Below, in pieces: positions 53,679-63,165 of a DNA stretch of 64,000 nucleotides. The notes beneath the pieces are model-generated. The model made no database searches. It was not told the DNA's origin and was given only the letters and a program-made list of their open reading frames with translations. Position 1 is the stretch's first letter; every line of letters starts with the position of its first letter. A program made the translations under genes and the position numbers. This stretch comes from JAXLQL01 sp046331625 (GTDB lineage Bacteria > Acidobacteriota > Terriglobia > Bryobacterales > Bryobacteraceae), in contig JAXLQL010000001.1 in assembly GCA_046331625.1 (NCBI GenBank), positions 558,001 through 622,000 on the forward strand, read 5' to 3'.

Positions 53679-56552
53679 TTAATCATTGAGATGATCGAGC
53701 ACCTCGCGAATCGCGTGATAGCGAGCCTTCGCCGCTGGCGTAAACGGGACTGCGAGCGCGGCATCCGCTTCGAGCGCCGCGTCACGCGCGTTCGTCAGAG
53801 ACGGTACGTGCTTGTCATGAACAGGGCTCTCGGCGTTGATCCGCCGCGTGGCAAGATTCAGGTAGAACGCGAACAGTTCGCGCCGCAGCATCTCTGGGCG
53901 ATCGCGCTGGAAGAGGTAGACATCGAGCGGGGGCCTGCCTGACGCCACTCTCGCTTCGTCACTCGATAGCGCACCGTCGGACGCCGCATTGTCGTAGCGC
54001 TGATCGGTCGCCTGGATTCGCGCCAGGATTTCGCCGGACTGCTCCTTGACGTGCCTGTGCCAGTAGAAGGTCCCGTGCGGTTCGCGTTCGGGGTTCAGAG
54101 CTACGACCGTAATGGTAGTGGACGAATTGGCGGTGACCGGTGGATACGAGCAACCACCGGTGCTGCCGAAGGTCACTGAGGCTGTCGCCGGCAACGCAGT
54201 GCCTCCGGTGGCGAGCAACGTTGGCCGCGCCGTGAATTGGATCGTGGCGAGACCAGACCCGGCCGCCACGGTTCCGATGTTCCAAACAAGCGTCCGCGTA
54301 CCGCCAGGATTCAGCGTGACCGTGTTCGGCTTCGGGCCAGCGCCGAGATCGAGCCCGGTGCTGTAGTAGACTCCCGCGGGTAACACCATGCTCACGGTCA
54401 CGCCCGTGGCGGCGCCACTGCCCGTGTTGCGATAGGTGATGTCGTAGGTAATGGCTTCACCCGCGTTCACCGATGCCGTTGCGCTCAGATTGGTGACCAG
54501 CACGGGAGCCTGCACGGTGGTCATTGCCAGCGCAGTGATCGAGAGCTCATTCGCTGCAAGGTCATGTCCGGTTGCCTGAGCCTTGTCCGCGAGCGCTGTT
54601 CCGTCGGTGGCGGAACACGCAACGTGGAATGGAATCGCTTGATCTCTGACGCCTCCGGCGGGGACCGTACCGAGCGAGAACGTTTGGACCGCGCCATCCG
54701 GTGTGGTGTTGGCCAGGTTCACGCCGAGAGCAGGGCCGCGCGCCCCGTCGGCGAGCCGGTTGGTCACCTGCACCTGATAGGTGATCGAGTCTCCCGGCGT
54801 GGCGGCCGCCGGGCCATTTACCGAGATGAGCAGCTTCGGACCCGCCACGGCCAGCAGCCGCGCCCGTGCCCGTGCGATCGTCTCAGGATCGGGCTCATCG
54901 CGTACCGGCGTGCCCGCCTTCGTGTAATCCGGGATGGTGCGGAAATTGTAGACCAGCGCGTTCCAGTCATTGAATCCGTTGAGCACGCCCAACGTCGCGG
55001 GTTCACTGGGATCTTGTGTCCCGTTGCCGTTGGTGTCGGTGAAGTCGCCATTGAGATTGAACGCGATGTTCGCGTTGTTGGGCGGCTGGCAGTTGGTCAC
55101 GCCTTGAAACACGCCGCTCGCGTTGAAGTCCGACGGCCCCAGTCCGAACGCACCGCTATCCACTCCGCGGCATTCGTCCAGGCTGTTCTCGTTGAGCGCG
55201 GGCCATGCGGCGCGGGAGTAGTCGCAACCACCGGGGAATCCGGCGCCGGCGATGGCGGGTACCGAACACGCTTGAAACGCGTAGTTCATCACGCTCTGGT
55301 AGTTCGGTTTCGTGTTCAATGGATCGCCGCCGCCATGGTCCAGCCCGAGCGTATGTCCGAACTCGTGCATCAGGGTCCCGGCTTGCTGCGGGCGGGTTCC
55401 CACGGAGTTGCCGGCGGCATCGATCCCCCAGCAGGGGTTGTTGGCTGGAGGTCCGCTCGTGCCACCGAGGGAAACCAGAAAGTTGACACCCGGTGAACCC
55501 TTTGACCAGCCGGTGGTGCAATCGTTCGAAGCCGCGCGCCCGTTGGTTTGGTGCACGAATATGGCGTAGCGAAAGAAGTCGTTGCGGGCGGCGTTCAAGT
55601 TTTTCAGCGTGAAGAAGTCGGTGCCGGGATTTCCGGTGGCGCCATCCCAGTCGACAATCGTGTTGCCGGCCTCGTTGAATGAATCGCCTCCACCGCCGTA
55701 GTCGCCGATGGTTCCCGTCACGCCGCCCGTACCCACCACTTTGGTGACGGCACCCGCGCCATAGAGGGCTCCGATGTCGATGTGCAGTTGGATCCCGCGC
55801 GTACCATCCGGGTTCGTCACGGGCGCATTCGCGAATGCTTGCACCACATCCTGAAGTGCGGTCTGGAGCGGAGCATGCGTGTGTCCCGCGGCAGCCAGAA
55901 AGTCGATCTCCAGAAACAGATCGCGGCGGGAAGCATCCGCTCCCATCGCCGGCAGATTGACATCAATGGTCCCGTCACCGTCGGCGTCGAATCCGTTCTT
56001 CTCCCACCCATCGAGCAGCCCGTCTCCGTCGGAGTCCTGGCAGTTGGGATGCGTGGAATTGATGATGAACTCGATCTTCGCCGAGTCTTTGCCACTGCCT
56101 TGCGAAGTCCCGGGCCGGCCGATGTGACCGGAGACGCCGCCGCCGGACCACGTGCAAGTGTCCGTGTTCACGACGATGTCCAGTGGGCTCGGTCCGTTCG
56201 CGATGTCGAGAAGGTCGTCCGCAGACAAGTCATCCTGATCCCAAAGCTCGACATGGATCGGAAACGCAGCATGGGTCGAATCTACAGTGGCCGTGAATAC
56301 CCAGTTGGGGTTGAAGTCCGTACCGTGAGCGCAGCAGAACCGGCTCTTGCCATCGTCGAGGCCTTGGGAATCGATTTCGACCTTGGGATAGTAGTCGTTC
56401 GGGCACGACTCGCCGAAGCCCTCGTCGCATTGGAGCTCGACGACGCGAGTGAAGGTAAAAGTGACTGTGGTGGGAGCAGCCATCAGGCGAACCGCGAGTC
56501 CAGTGGTGAGCGCCACTCCGGCGCTGGCAAGAATCAGGGCGCGTTTGGGCAT
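53679..56552 (-). CDS. Large secreted metzincin-type metallopeptidase with calcium-binding repeats and DUF11 domains
   Basis: A 957-residue exported protein. Signal peptide at the N-terminus; calcium-binding thrombospondin-3-like repeats at ~171-198 (DSDGDGLLDGWEKNGFDADG); zinc site HEFGHTLGLDH at residues 396-406 and a Met-turn at VMNYAF (M422), which define a metzincin. Two DUF11-type beta domains follow (residues ~590-850: ITYQVQVTNRLADG, ITYDITYRNTGSG) and a helical C-terminus of ~100 residues. It probably degrades extracellular protein or matrix. ATG 56552 begins the signal peptide, GGAGGA upstream; the nine codons before it lack signal character. Confidence 0.88.
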   Translation of the reverse strand: MPKRALILASAGVALTTGLAVRLMAAPTTVTFTFTRVVELQCDEGFGESCPNDYYPKVEIDSQGLDDGKSRFCCAHGTDFNPNWVFTATVDSTHAAFPIHVELWDQDDLSADDLLDIANGPSPLDIVVNTDTCTWSGGGVSGHIGRPGTSQGSGKDSAKIEFIINSTHPNCQDSDGDGLLDGWEKNGFDADGDGTIDVNLPAMGADASRRDLFLEIDFLAAAGHTHAPLQTALQDVVQAFANAPVTNPDGTRGIQLHIDIGALYGAGAVTKVVGTGGVTGTIGDYGGGGDSFNEAGNTIVDWDGATGNPGTDFFTLKNLNAARNDFFRYAIFVHQTNGRAASNDCTTGWSKGSPGVNFLVSLGGTSGPPANNPCWGIDAAGNSVGTRPQQAGTLMHEFGHTLGLDHGGGDPLNTKPNYQSVMNYAFQACSVPAIAGAGFPGGCDYSRAAWPALNENSLDECRGVDSGAFGLGPSDFNASGVFQGVTNCQPPNNANIAFNLNGDFTDTNGNGTQDPSEPATLGVLNGFNDWNALVYNFRTIPDYTKAGTPVRDEPDPETIARARARLLAVAGPKLLISVNGPAAATPGDSITYQVQVTNRLADGARGPALGVNLANTTPDGAVQTFSLGTVPAGGVRDQAIPFHVACSATDGTALADKAQATGHDLAANELSITALAMTTVQAPVLVTNLSATASVNAGEAITYDITYRNTGSGAATGVTVSMVLPAGVYYSTGLDLGAGPKPNTVTLNPGGTRTLVWNIGTVAAGSGLATIQFTARPTLLATGGTALPATASVTFGSTGGCSYPPVTANSSTTITVVALNPEREPHGTFYWHRHVKEQSGEILARIQATDQRYDNAASDGALSSDEARVASGRPPLDVYLFQRDRPEMLRRELFAFYLNLATRRINAESPVHDKHVPSLTNARDAALEADAALAVPFTPAAKARYHAIREVLDHLND

Positions 56553-56675
56553 ATGTGTGTATCCTCCTCCGGCTCGCACACTTCGCCTCTCGAGAGTTCG
56601 AGAGGGCTGCCGCTATTGGATTGGGCTTTTGTTACGGCGAGGCGAGCACGAATCTGATGAGTAGTGACACTCGGG

Positions 56676-56748
56676 CCTGAAAGCGTTTCACCGGCCTGCC
56701 CCATGGGGACTACGTGTACTCCCCACCACATCGGGAAACGCACCTGAG
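56676..56748. promoter_or_regulatory. Imperfect inverted repeat between two divergent secreted-protein genes
   Basis: CCTGAAAGCGTTTCACCG (56676-56693) and CGGGAAACGCACCTGAG (56732-56748) have complementary cores (GCGTTTCaCCG / CGGgAAACGC). The loop contains further stems, GGGGACTACGTGTACTCCCC. The element may be an RNA structure or a binding region for both genes. Confidence 0.45.
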
Positions 56749-56786
56749 AATGGTCCGTTTTAGCTGGTTTTGCCGTACTGTGGGTC

Positions 56787-59561
56787 GTGGGCAAAACGAT
56801 TCATGGATTCACACTCGCGTTGGCGCTTGCCGGCGCTCTTGGAGCACAGTCCATCACGGTCTATCCGGGGCCGGCGAATATCCCCAAAGGCACTACGCGG
56901 CAGATGTCCGCGTACGTTCCGCTGTCGCCGAATACGGTGACGTGGGCGGTGAATGGGGTGGTGGGCGGAAGCGCCAAATACGGTACTATCTCGCAGACCG
57001 GCCTATACTCGGCGCCTGGCGATGTCCCCATGGACAACACCGTTACCATCACGGTGACGAGTACTGCATTCCCTGCGAAATTCGGCACCGCGCAGGTCAA
57101 CATCACCCAACCCCAAACCTACGTTTGGAGTGTCTACCCATCCACCTTTGCGGTGGGTCCGGCGAACTTCAGCATCAATGGCGCGGGCTTCATCGCGGGG
57201 GCTTGGATAACCATCAACAATCAGGCGGTGCCCACCACTTTCGTCTCGCCAACAAGCCTCAAGGTGACCACGAACATTCCCGCTTCCATGGTGGGGACTG
57301 CGCAGATTCGCGCGGTCAATCCCGGACCGGGCTCCACCACCAGTGATCCGGTCAACGTGACCGTGAAGATGACCTCAGTGACGGTCAGCGTTTCGCCAGC
57401 GAGCGCATCCGTTGCCGTAGGCAAGACACTGCAATTGACGGCCACCGTGGGCGGCTCGGCCAACACGGCGGTGACTTGGTCGGCGACGGGCGGCAGCGTT
57501 TCATCGAGCGGGCTGTTCACGGCGCCGGCATCGGTTCCGAGCCCAGCCACCATCACAGTGAAGGCAACGAGCGCGGCAGACCCGCTGGTTTCGGCATCGG
57601 CGGTCATCACCGTCACCGCGGCTCCGGTGACCGTCAGTGTCAGCCCGGCGTCGGCGAGCGTGACCATCGGCGCCACGCAGCAATTCACGGCAACAGTGGG
57701 AGGCTCGGCGAACACGGGAGTCACCTGGAGCGCTACAGCGGGAAGCATCTCGGCCTCCGGCTTGTTCACTGCTCCGGCATCGGTGCCGAATCCGGCCACG
57801 GTGACCGTGAAGGCGACGAGCATGGCTGATCCGAATGTCTCCGCAACCGCCTCGGTGACCATCAAGGCCAGTGCGGTTACGGTGAGCGTAAGCCCAGCCT
57901 CGGTGAGCGTGCAAACCAGCGCGACGCAGCAGTTCGCGGCAACGGTGGGCGGTACGGCGAACACGGCGGTGACTTGGACAGCGACGGGAGGAACCATCTC
58001 CGCAGCGGGACTCTTCACTGCCCCGGCTTCGATTCCGAGCCCCGCAACCGTAACGGTGAAAGCTACCAGCGCCGCGGACCCGACGGTGTTCGCCCAAGCG
58101 CTCGTCACAGTGACCGCGCCGCCCGTCTCAGCGATCCCGGTGTCGCAAGGGCGCTTCCTCGAACAGGCGGCGTTCGGCCCAACCACCGCCGACCTCGCCG
58201 CACTCAATCAAGCTGGAAACCAGGGCTGGCTCAACGCGCAATTTGCCTTGGCGGAGACGCCGATCCTGATGCCGGCCACCACCAGTGACGCCCAGCAACA
58301 GTACCTCTCGCGGATGGTCCACGCACCGGATCAGTTGCGCCAGCGCATGGTGAACGCGCTCGCCAAGATCATCGTGATCTCCACGAACAAGAACATCTAT
58401 CCACCGGAGTTCGTGCCCTATTGGCAGATCCTTTCGAAGAACGCGTTCGGGAACTATCGCCAACTGCTGAGCGACATCACCACCAGCCCGCAGATGGGCA
58501 AGTATCTCGACCTCGCTAATTCCAACAAGCCAGGCGTTGGCGGCGGAGCCAACGAGAATTACGCCCGCGAGTTGATGCAGCTGTTCACTGTGGGGCTGGT
58601 GGCCCTCAACCCCGACGGCACCGTGCAGATCGACGGGCAAGGCAATCCCATTCAGACCTACAACCACACGACGGTGGCGCAGACCGCACGCGCGCTCACC
58701 GGCTGGACGTATCCGACGGCGCCGGGCGCAACGCCCCAGTCGAACAACTGGGAATCGTTCAATGGTCCGATGGAGACGCGCGACGCCAACCACGACACCA
58801 CCGCAAAGACGCTGGTGGGCGGATGCGCGATTCCCGCCGGAAAGACGGTGGCCGTCGAGACGCAAATGGTACTCGACTGCGTGTTCAATCATCCCAATAC
58901 CGGTCCGTTCGTGGTCACCAGGCTGATCCGCGATCTGGTCACCAGCAATCCCTCGCCTGCCTACGTCCAGCGTGTGGTCAACGTCTGGAACGCCGGCGCG
59001 AAGGGAGACTTGAAGGCGGTCTTGACGGCGATTCTGCTCGATCCCGAAGCACGGCAGGACAACGCCACGCCCAATCAGGGCCGCCTCAAGGATTCGACTT
59101 ACCACGCGATTTCGTTCCTCCGCGCGATGAATGGATCGTTGGCGCCGGTGAACATCCGCCCATGGGAGTTCGGCCAACTCGGCATGTATCCGATGGGTCC
59201 GCCTTCGGTGTTCGGGTTCTATCCGATGTTGTTCCGGATTCCGGCAACGCAGCTCTTCGGACCCGAGTTCCAGATCTACGCGCCCACCGAGGCGATGCAA
59301 CGCGGTAATTGGCTTTACGGTTTGCTGACCACGCCAAACGGCGGCGACATGACCATTGACCTTTCGCCATACATCGCAGTGGCGGGCGACACGACCGCGT
59401 TGATCGAGACCATCAATTCGCGCCTGCTTTACGGACGCATGCCGGCGTCGATGAAGTCGAGCCTGTCGACCGCGATCACGGCCAGCTACGACAACAACCA
59501 GCGTATGATCACGGCGCTCTACCTGACCGTGCTCAGCGGCCAATACACGGTGCAGTACTGA
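56787..59561 (+). CDS. DUF1800 protein with three N-terminal Ig-like (BIG2-type) repeats
   Basis: A 924-residue exported protein. Signal peptide MGKTIHGFTLALALAGALGAQS. Residues ~195-450 form three near-identical Ig-like repeats (SVSPASASVAVGKTLQLTATVGG, then SGLFTAPASVPSPATITVKAT), about 248 bp apart in DNA. Residues ~455-920 are the DUF1800 domain (RFLEQAAFGPTTADLAAL, ENYARELMQLFTVG, ARALTGWTYP, RLIRDLVTSNPSP). The start is GTG 56787. DUF1800 and DUF1501 genes are usually paired; the DUF1501 partner starts 10 bp downstream. The role is thought to be secreted or surface associated; not established. Confidence 0.9.
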   Translation: MGKTIHGFTLALALAGALGAQSITVYPGPANIPKGTTRQMSAYVPLSPNTVTWAVNGVVGGSAKYGTISQTGLYSAPGDVPMDNTVTITVTSTAFPAKFGTAQVNITQPQTYVWSVYPSTFAVGPANFSINGAGFIAGAWITINNQAVPTTFVSPTSLKVTTNIPASMVGTAQIRAVNPGPGSTTSDPVNVTVKMTSVTVSVSPASASVAVGKTLQLTATVGGSANTAVTWSATGGSVSSSGLFTAPASVPSPATITVKATSAADPLVSASAVITVTAAPVTVSVSPASASVTIGATQQFTATVGGSANTGVTWSATAGSISASGLFTAPASVPNPATVTVKATSMADPNVSATASVTIKASAVTVSVSPASVSVQTSATQQFAATVGGTANTAVTWTATGGTISAAGLFTAPASIPSPATVTVKATSAADPTVFAQALVTVTAPPVSAIPVSQGRFLEQAAFGPTTADLAALNQAGNQGWLNAQFALAETPILMPATTSDAQQQYLSRMVHAPDQLRQRMVNALAKIIVISTNKNIYPPEFVPYWQILSKNAFGNYRQLLSDITTSPQMGKYLDLANSNKPGVGGGANENYARELMQLFTVGLVALNPDGTVQIDGQGNPIQTYNHTTVAQTARALTGWTYPTAPGATPQSNNWESFNGPMETRDANHDTTAKTLVGGCAIPAGKTVAVETQMVLDCVFNHPNTGPFVVTRLIRDLVTSNPSPAYVQRVVNVWNAGAKGDLKAVLTAILLDPEARQDNATPNQGRLKDSTYHAISFLRAMNGSLAPVNIRPWEFGQLGMYPMGPPSVFGFYPMLFRIPATQLFGPEFQIYAPTEAMQRGNWLYGLLTTPNGGDMTIDLSPYIAVAGDTTALIETINSRLLYGRMPASMKSSLSTAITASYDNNQRMITALYLTVLSGQYTVQY

Positions 59562-59571
59562 GGAGGAATTC

Positions 59572-60927
59572 ATGAAAGAGACGACTTCGATTTCGCGCCG
59601 GGGATTGCTCCGGCTGGCAACGGGAGCGGCCGCGCCCCTGGCTGGTTTCGCGCGCTTCGGCATGATGAACGCCTTCGCGCAGCCCGCCAATGACTACAAA
59701 GCGCTGGTGTGCGTTTTCCTCTTCGGCGGAAACGACGGCCACAACCTGCTGATCCCGCAGGCCACGGCGCAGTTCAACGCGTATAAGTCCGCGCGCGGCA
59801 CGCTCGCGCTGCCGGATACGAACACCAAGCTGATGCCGGTGACAGCGAAAAACGGGACGCCGTATGCGTTGAACGATGGATTCTCTTCGATCCAACCGCT
59901 GTGGGCGCAAGGGAGGCTCGCCGCGGTGGCCAATGTCGGCAACATCGTACAACCCACTTCACGCACCCAGTACCTCTCGGGCGCGCCCGTCCCCACCAAC
60001 CTGTTCTCGCACTCCGATCAAGTCCTGCAGATGCAGACCGCGACGCCCGGCGGATCGGGCGGAACAGGTTGGGCGGGGCGCGTTTCCGATCAGGTGCAGA
60101 ACCTCAACGGAGCCGCAACCTTCCCGGCTTCGGTGTCACTTTCCGGACAGCAGATCTTTTGTTCCGGAAACGTGGTGCAGTCGGCGAGCCTCATTCCTGG
60201 CTACGACATGCTTCCCTACGGGATGAATATCTGGCCGGCCACGGCGGGCACGGCGCGCCTGCAGTCGCTGCAGTCGATCCTTACCATGGATAGCGGACTC
60301 GCCATGGTGCAGAAGGCGAACAAGGTGCGCCAGGATGCGCTGGACCTTTCGGCAATGCTCGCGAGCGCGGCCAGCGGGACTCCGCTGCAGACAGTGTTCC
60401 CTGGAACCAGCATCGGCAACCAATTGAAGCAGGTGGCGCAGATTCTGCAACTACGTAACACGCTCGGCATGAAGCGGCAGGTGTTCTTCTGTTCGCTCGG
60501 CGGCTTCGACACCCACGGCTCGCAAAGCTGGCAGCAGTGGGACCTCTTCAAGCAGGTGGGCGCGGCGATGCTCTCGTTCTATCAGGCTACGCAGGAGTTG
60601 GGGATCGCCGACAAGGTGACCACGTTCCTCGAATCCGAATTCGGCCGCACGCTGCAGCCGAGCGGCACGGGCAGCGACCACGGTTGGGGCAATCACTTCC
60701 TGGTGCTGGGCGGCGCGGTGAACGGCGGCGACGTGTATGGCAAGTTCCCCGATCTTTCGCTCGGTGGTCCGGATGACACGGGGTCGCGGGGAGCGCTGTT
60801 ACCTTCCACGGCGCTCGATCAGTACGGCGCGACGATGGCGCAGTGGTTCGGCGTGCCCGATGCGTCACTCGATGCGGTGTTCCCGAGCTTGAAGAACTTC
60901 TCGGTGCGCAATCTCGGGTTCGTGTAG
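59572..60927 (+). CDS. DUF1501 domain-containing protein, Tat substrate, partner of DUF1800
   Basis: A 451-residue DUF1501 protein. The N-terminal ISRRGLLRLATGAAAPLAG is a clear twin-arginine signal. Family blocks are KALVCVFLFGGNDGHNLLIP, SLGGFDTHGSQ, FLESEFGRTLQPSGTGSDHGWGNH and LGGAVNGGDVYGKFPDL. This is a more distant branch than the two PSD1-linked DUF1501 proteins. AGGAGGAATTC lies upstream of ATG 59572. It forms an operon with DUF1800 (10-bp gap). The stop is 8 bp from the stop of the convergent MFS gene. Confidence 0.92.
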   Translation: MKETTSISRRGLLRLATGAAAPLAGFARFGMMNAFAQPANDYKALVCVFLFGGNDGHNLLIPQATAQFNAYKSARGTLALPDTNTKLMPVTAKNGTPYALNDGFSSIQPLWAQGRLAAVANVGNIVQPTSRTQYLSGAPVPTNLFSHSDQVLQMQTATPGGSGGTGWAGRVSDQVQNLNGAATFPASVSLSGQQIFCSGNVVQSASLIPGYDMLPYGMNIWPATAGTARLQSLQSILTMDSGLAMVQKANKVRQDALDLSAMLASAASGTPLQTVFPGTSIGNQLKQVAQILQLRNTLGMKRQVFFCSLGGFDTHGSQSWQQWDLFKQVGAAMLSFYQATQELGIADKVTTFLESEFGRTLQPSGTGSDHGWGNHFLVLGGAVNGGDVYGKFPDLSLGGPDDTGSRGALLPSTALDQYGATMAQWFGVPDASLDAVFPSLKNFSVRNLGFV

Positions 60928-60935
60928 GGCGGGTG

Positions 60936-62189
60936 TCACGAAAAATCGATCTTGTGATCCGCGTTGATCCGCGAGAACAATACCGCTGCGAGCACGCACG
61001 CCGCTGCCGCAACGAAGAACGGAACGTTCCACCCATAGGCCTTCGTCAGGTAGCCGAGAGCTAGCGTGGAAATCGCGCCGCCGATGTTGCCGCACATGTT
61101 CATCACCGCCGACACCGATCCGGCGAAGTCGCCACCGATGTCGAGCGGAATCGCCCACGAAACGCCAACCGTGAACTCGAGCCCCAAGACACCCAGGCAG
61201 GTCCACGCCACGCACTGTTCCGCGCTCGATGCCAAGGTCGCCGGGATGATCCCAGCCGCCGCCAGCAGAAAGCCGAACATCGCCACCGCACGCCGCGCGA
61301 ACGTGAGGTTTTGCCGCTCGCCAATGCGATCGGAAACCCAACCTCCCAGAAAATCGCCGAGGGTGCCGGCAAACAGCGGCAGGGACGCGAACAACCCCAT
61401 GCGCTTCAGGTCCATGTGGCGCGACTCGTTCAAGTACGTGGGGAACCAGTCGAGATAGACAGCCAGACACCACGCGTAGAAGAAGTACATCACCGAGAGG
61501 TTCCACACCACTGGATTCGAGAGGATCTTCCCCCACGGCACGGAAACCTTCGCTCTTGTCTTCGCCGTGCCCAGCGAGCTCCGGATCAACTCGCGTTCGG
61601 CCTCGTTCACTCCCGCGTGATCTTCAGGATGGTCGCGATAGTAAGAGAACCACAGCGCTGCCCACAGCACGCCGATGCATCCGAACACGTAGAACGGCAC
61701 GTGCCAGCCGTAGGCCGTCATCATCCACACCACCAGCGGAGGCGTCACCGCCGCGCCCAGCCGCGAGCCCGCGTGCGTAATGCCCTGCGCGTAACCGCGC
61801 TCGGTAGGCAGCATCCAGCGCGAGAGCGACCGCGTAGCCGTAGGAAACGCGCCCGATTCGCCCACGCCGAACAAGAACCGGAACACCGCCATCGAAGTCG
61901 CGCTCCACGCCATCGCCGTGAGCGACGTGAACGCGCTCCACCAGATCACGATCCAGGTCAGCGCTTTCCGCGGACCATACAAATCCCCGAGCCACCCGCC
62001 TGGAATCTGAAACAACGCATAGCCCCAGCGAAATGAGCTCAGGATCCAGCCCTTGGTGATCGTGTCGAGATGGAGATCCTTCTCGATCAGCGGCATCGTA
62101 TTCGAGATCACCACGCGGTCCATGTAGGTGATCATGTAGGCGAGCACCGTCAGCCACAGCACGATGTGGCGCGTCTTGGTAGGCCTCAT
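60936..62189 (-). CDS. MFS transporter, anion:cation symporter (ACS) family
   Basis: A 417-residue transporter with 12 predicted helices. ACS hallmarks are MITYMDRVVISNTMP in helix 1, GYALFQIPGGWLGDLYGPRK between helices 2 and 3, and FGVGESGAFPTATR with the GxGExxxxP pattern of the hexuronate/glucarate transporters. It probably imports an organic anion or sugar acid. It is the third gene of a minus-strand operon after the amidohydrolase and TIM-barrel genes, which suggests transport of their substrate. It begins 3 bp after the stop of the TIM-barrel gene. Confidence 0.9.
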   Translation of the reverse strand: MRPTKTRHIVLWLTVLAYMITYMDRVVISNTMPLIEKDLHLDTITKGWILSSFRWGYALFQIPGGWLGDLYGPRKALTWIVIWWSAFTSLTAMAWSATSMAVFRFLFGVGESGAFPTATRSLSRWMLPTERGYAQGITHAGSRLGAAVTPPLVVWMMTAYGWHVPFYVFGCIGVLWAALWFSYYRDHPEDHAGVNEAERELIRSSLGTAKTRAKVSVPWGKILSNPVVWNLSVMYFFYAWCLAVYLDWFPTYLNESRHMDLKRMGLFASLPLFAGTLGDFLGGWVSDRIGERQNLTFARRAVAMFGFLLAAAGIIPATLASSAEQCVAWTCLGVLGLEFTVGVSWAIPLDIGGDFAGSVSAVMNMCGNIGGAISTLALGYLTKAYGWNVPFFVAAAACVLAAVLFSRINADHKIDFS

Positions 62190-62192
62190 GAG

Positions 62193-63146
62193 CTACAGGC
62201 CGCCCGCACGGCGCGCGGTGAAGCTGTCGGCCGGTAGTTTCAGTTTGTCGCGAAGATAGTTGAAGCTGATGCGAGCGCTTTCCTTCGGAGGCCGCCACGG
62301 CGAGGTATCAAGTTCGACAGTGAGGAACCCCTGCCAGCCGATCGAATCGAGGTGCGCCTTGATCGCAGTGAAGTCGACGCCGCCGTTGCCCAGCGGAAAG
62401 AACGGCGGATCGCCCATCATGTCGGGCCGGTCAAGCCTGGTCTTGGCGCCGCCCCTGACCTCGGGCTTGGTGTCTTTCATGTGGAACTCGAGAATGCGGT
62501 GGCCCAGCCGCTTGGTCAGCGCCACGGGATCCATGCCCGCCATCGTGACGTGGCCGGTGTCGAGCACGAAGTAGACGTGATCGGGGCTGGTGTGCGCCAT
62601 CACGTAGTCCACTTCTTTCTGGTTTTCGAACTGCGCCCACATGTGCGCGTGAACGGCCAAGCGGATGCCCTCGGCTTTGAGTTTCGTCCCGAGTTCTTCG
62701 AGCACTTTCGAGATGTGTACCAGATCCTCATCGGTGGTGCCGTTTGGGCGGCGCGGACCGAGATTGATCTTCATGTGCGTGCAGCCGAGTTCGCGAATCA
62801 GCCGGCCCAGGCGGAGGTGATCCTCGAGGATCTTGGCGTGCTTGGAGGCATCCTCGAAATGCATCTCCATCTTGCCGCCGTTGGAGATCGTGGTGAATTT
62901 CACGCCGATATCATCCACGCGCTTGGCGAGTTCCTTGGGCTTGTCCCAGTAGTCGACGAAGTAGTGGATGAAGCTCTCTACGTTGCGATAACCGACCTCA
63001 TGCGCCTCGCGGAACGAGAGCCAGACGTCGTTCTCCCACCCGCCGCGCGTGTTGGTGGTGTTGCCTACCCTGTAGCGAGCCTTGGGTGCAGCCACCGCAA
63101 GGGCCGCGAGCCCTGCGCCGATTGCTTCACGGCGAGTGAGAGCCAT
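62193..63146 (-). CDS. Sugar phosphate isomerase/epimerase-like TIM-barrel protein, Tat-type signal
   Basis: A 317-residue xylose-isomerase-like TIM barrel. The leader MALTRREAIGAGLAALAVAAP carries a twin-arginine motif. Core blocks: FVLDTGHVTMAGMDPV, RILEFHMKDTKPEV and FLTVELDTSPWRPP, which supply the metal-binding Glu/Asp/His residues of the family. ATG 63146 has AGGAGG eight bases upstream. The family includes isomerases, epimerases and dehydratases; no substrate can be fixed. It lies between the amidohydrolase and MFS genes. Confidence 0.88.
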   Translation of the reverse strand: MALTRREAIGAGLAALAVAAPKARYRVGNTTNTRGGWENDVWLSFREAHEVGYRNVESFIHYFVDYWDKPKELAKRVDDIGVKFTTISNGGKMEMHFEDASKHAKILEDHLRLGRLIRELGCTHMKINLGPRRPNGTTDEDLVHISKVLEELGTKLKAEGIRLAVHAHMWAQFENQKEVDYVMAHTSPDHVYFVLDTGHVTMAGMDPVALTKRLGHRILEFHMKDTKPEVRGGAKTRLDRPDMMGDPPFFPLGNGGVDFTAIKAHLDSIGWQGFLTVELDTSPWRPPKESARISFNYLRDKLKLPADSFTARRAGGL

Positions 63147-63165
63147 GACGGGACCTCCTGACGGA

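Noticed and set aside
56644..56786. Possible glycine or c-di-GMP riboswitch upstream of the metzincin
   Set aside because: Only a short GAAAC...TCAGG likeness; the rest of either consensus could not be found, so it is kept only as an inverted repeat.
58128..59690. Long minus-strand frame opposite the DUF1800 gene
   Set aside because: Arginine- and histidine-rich low-quality translation with no family; antisense shadow.
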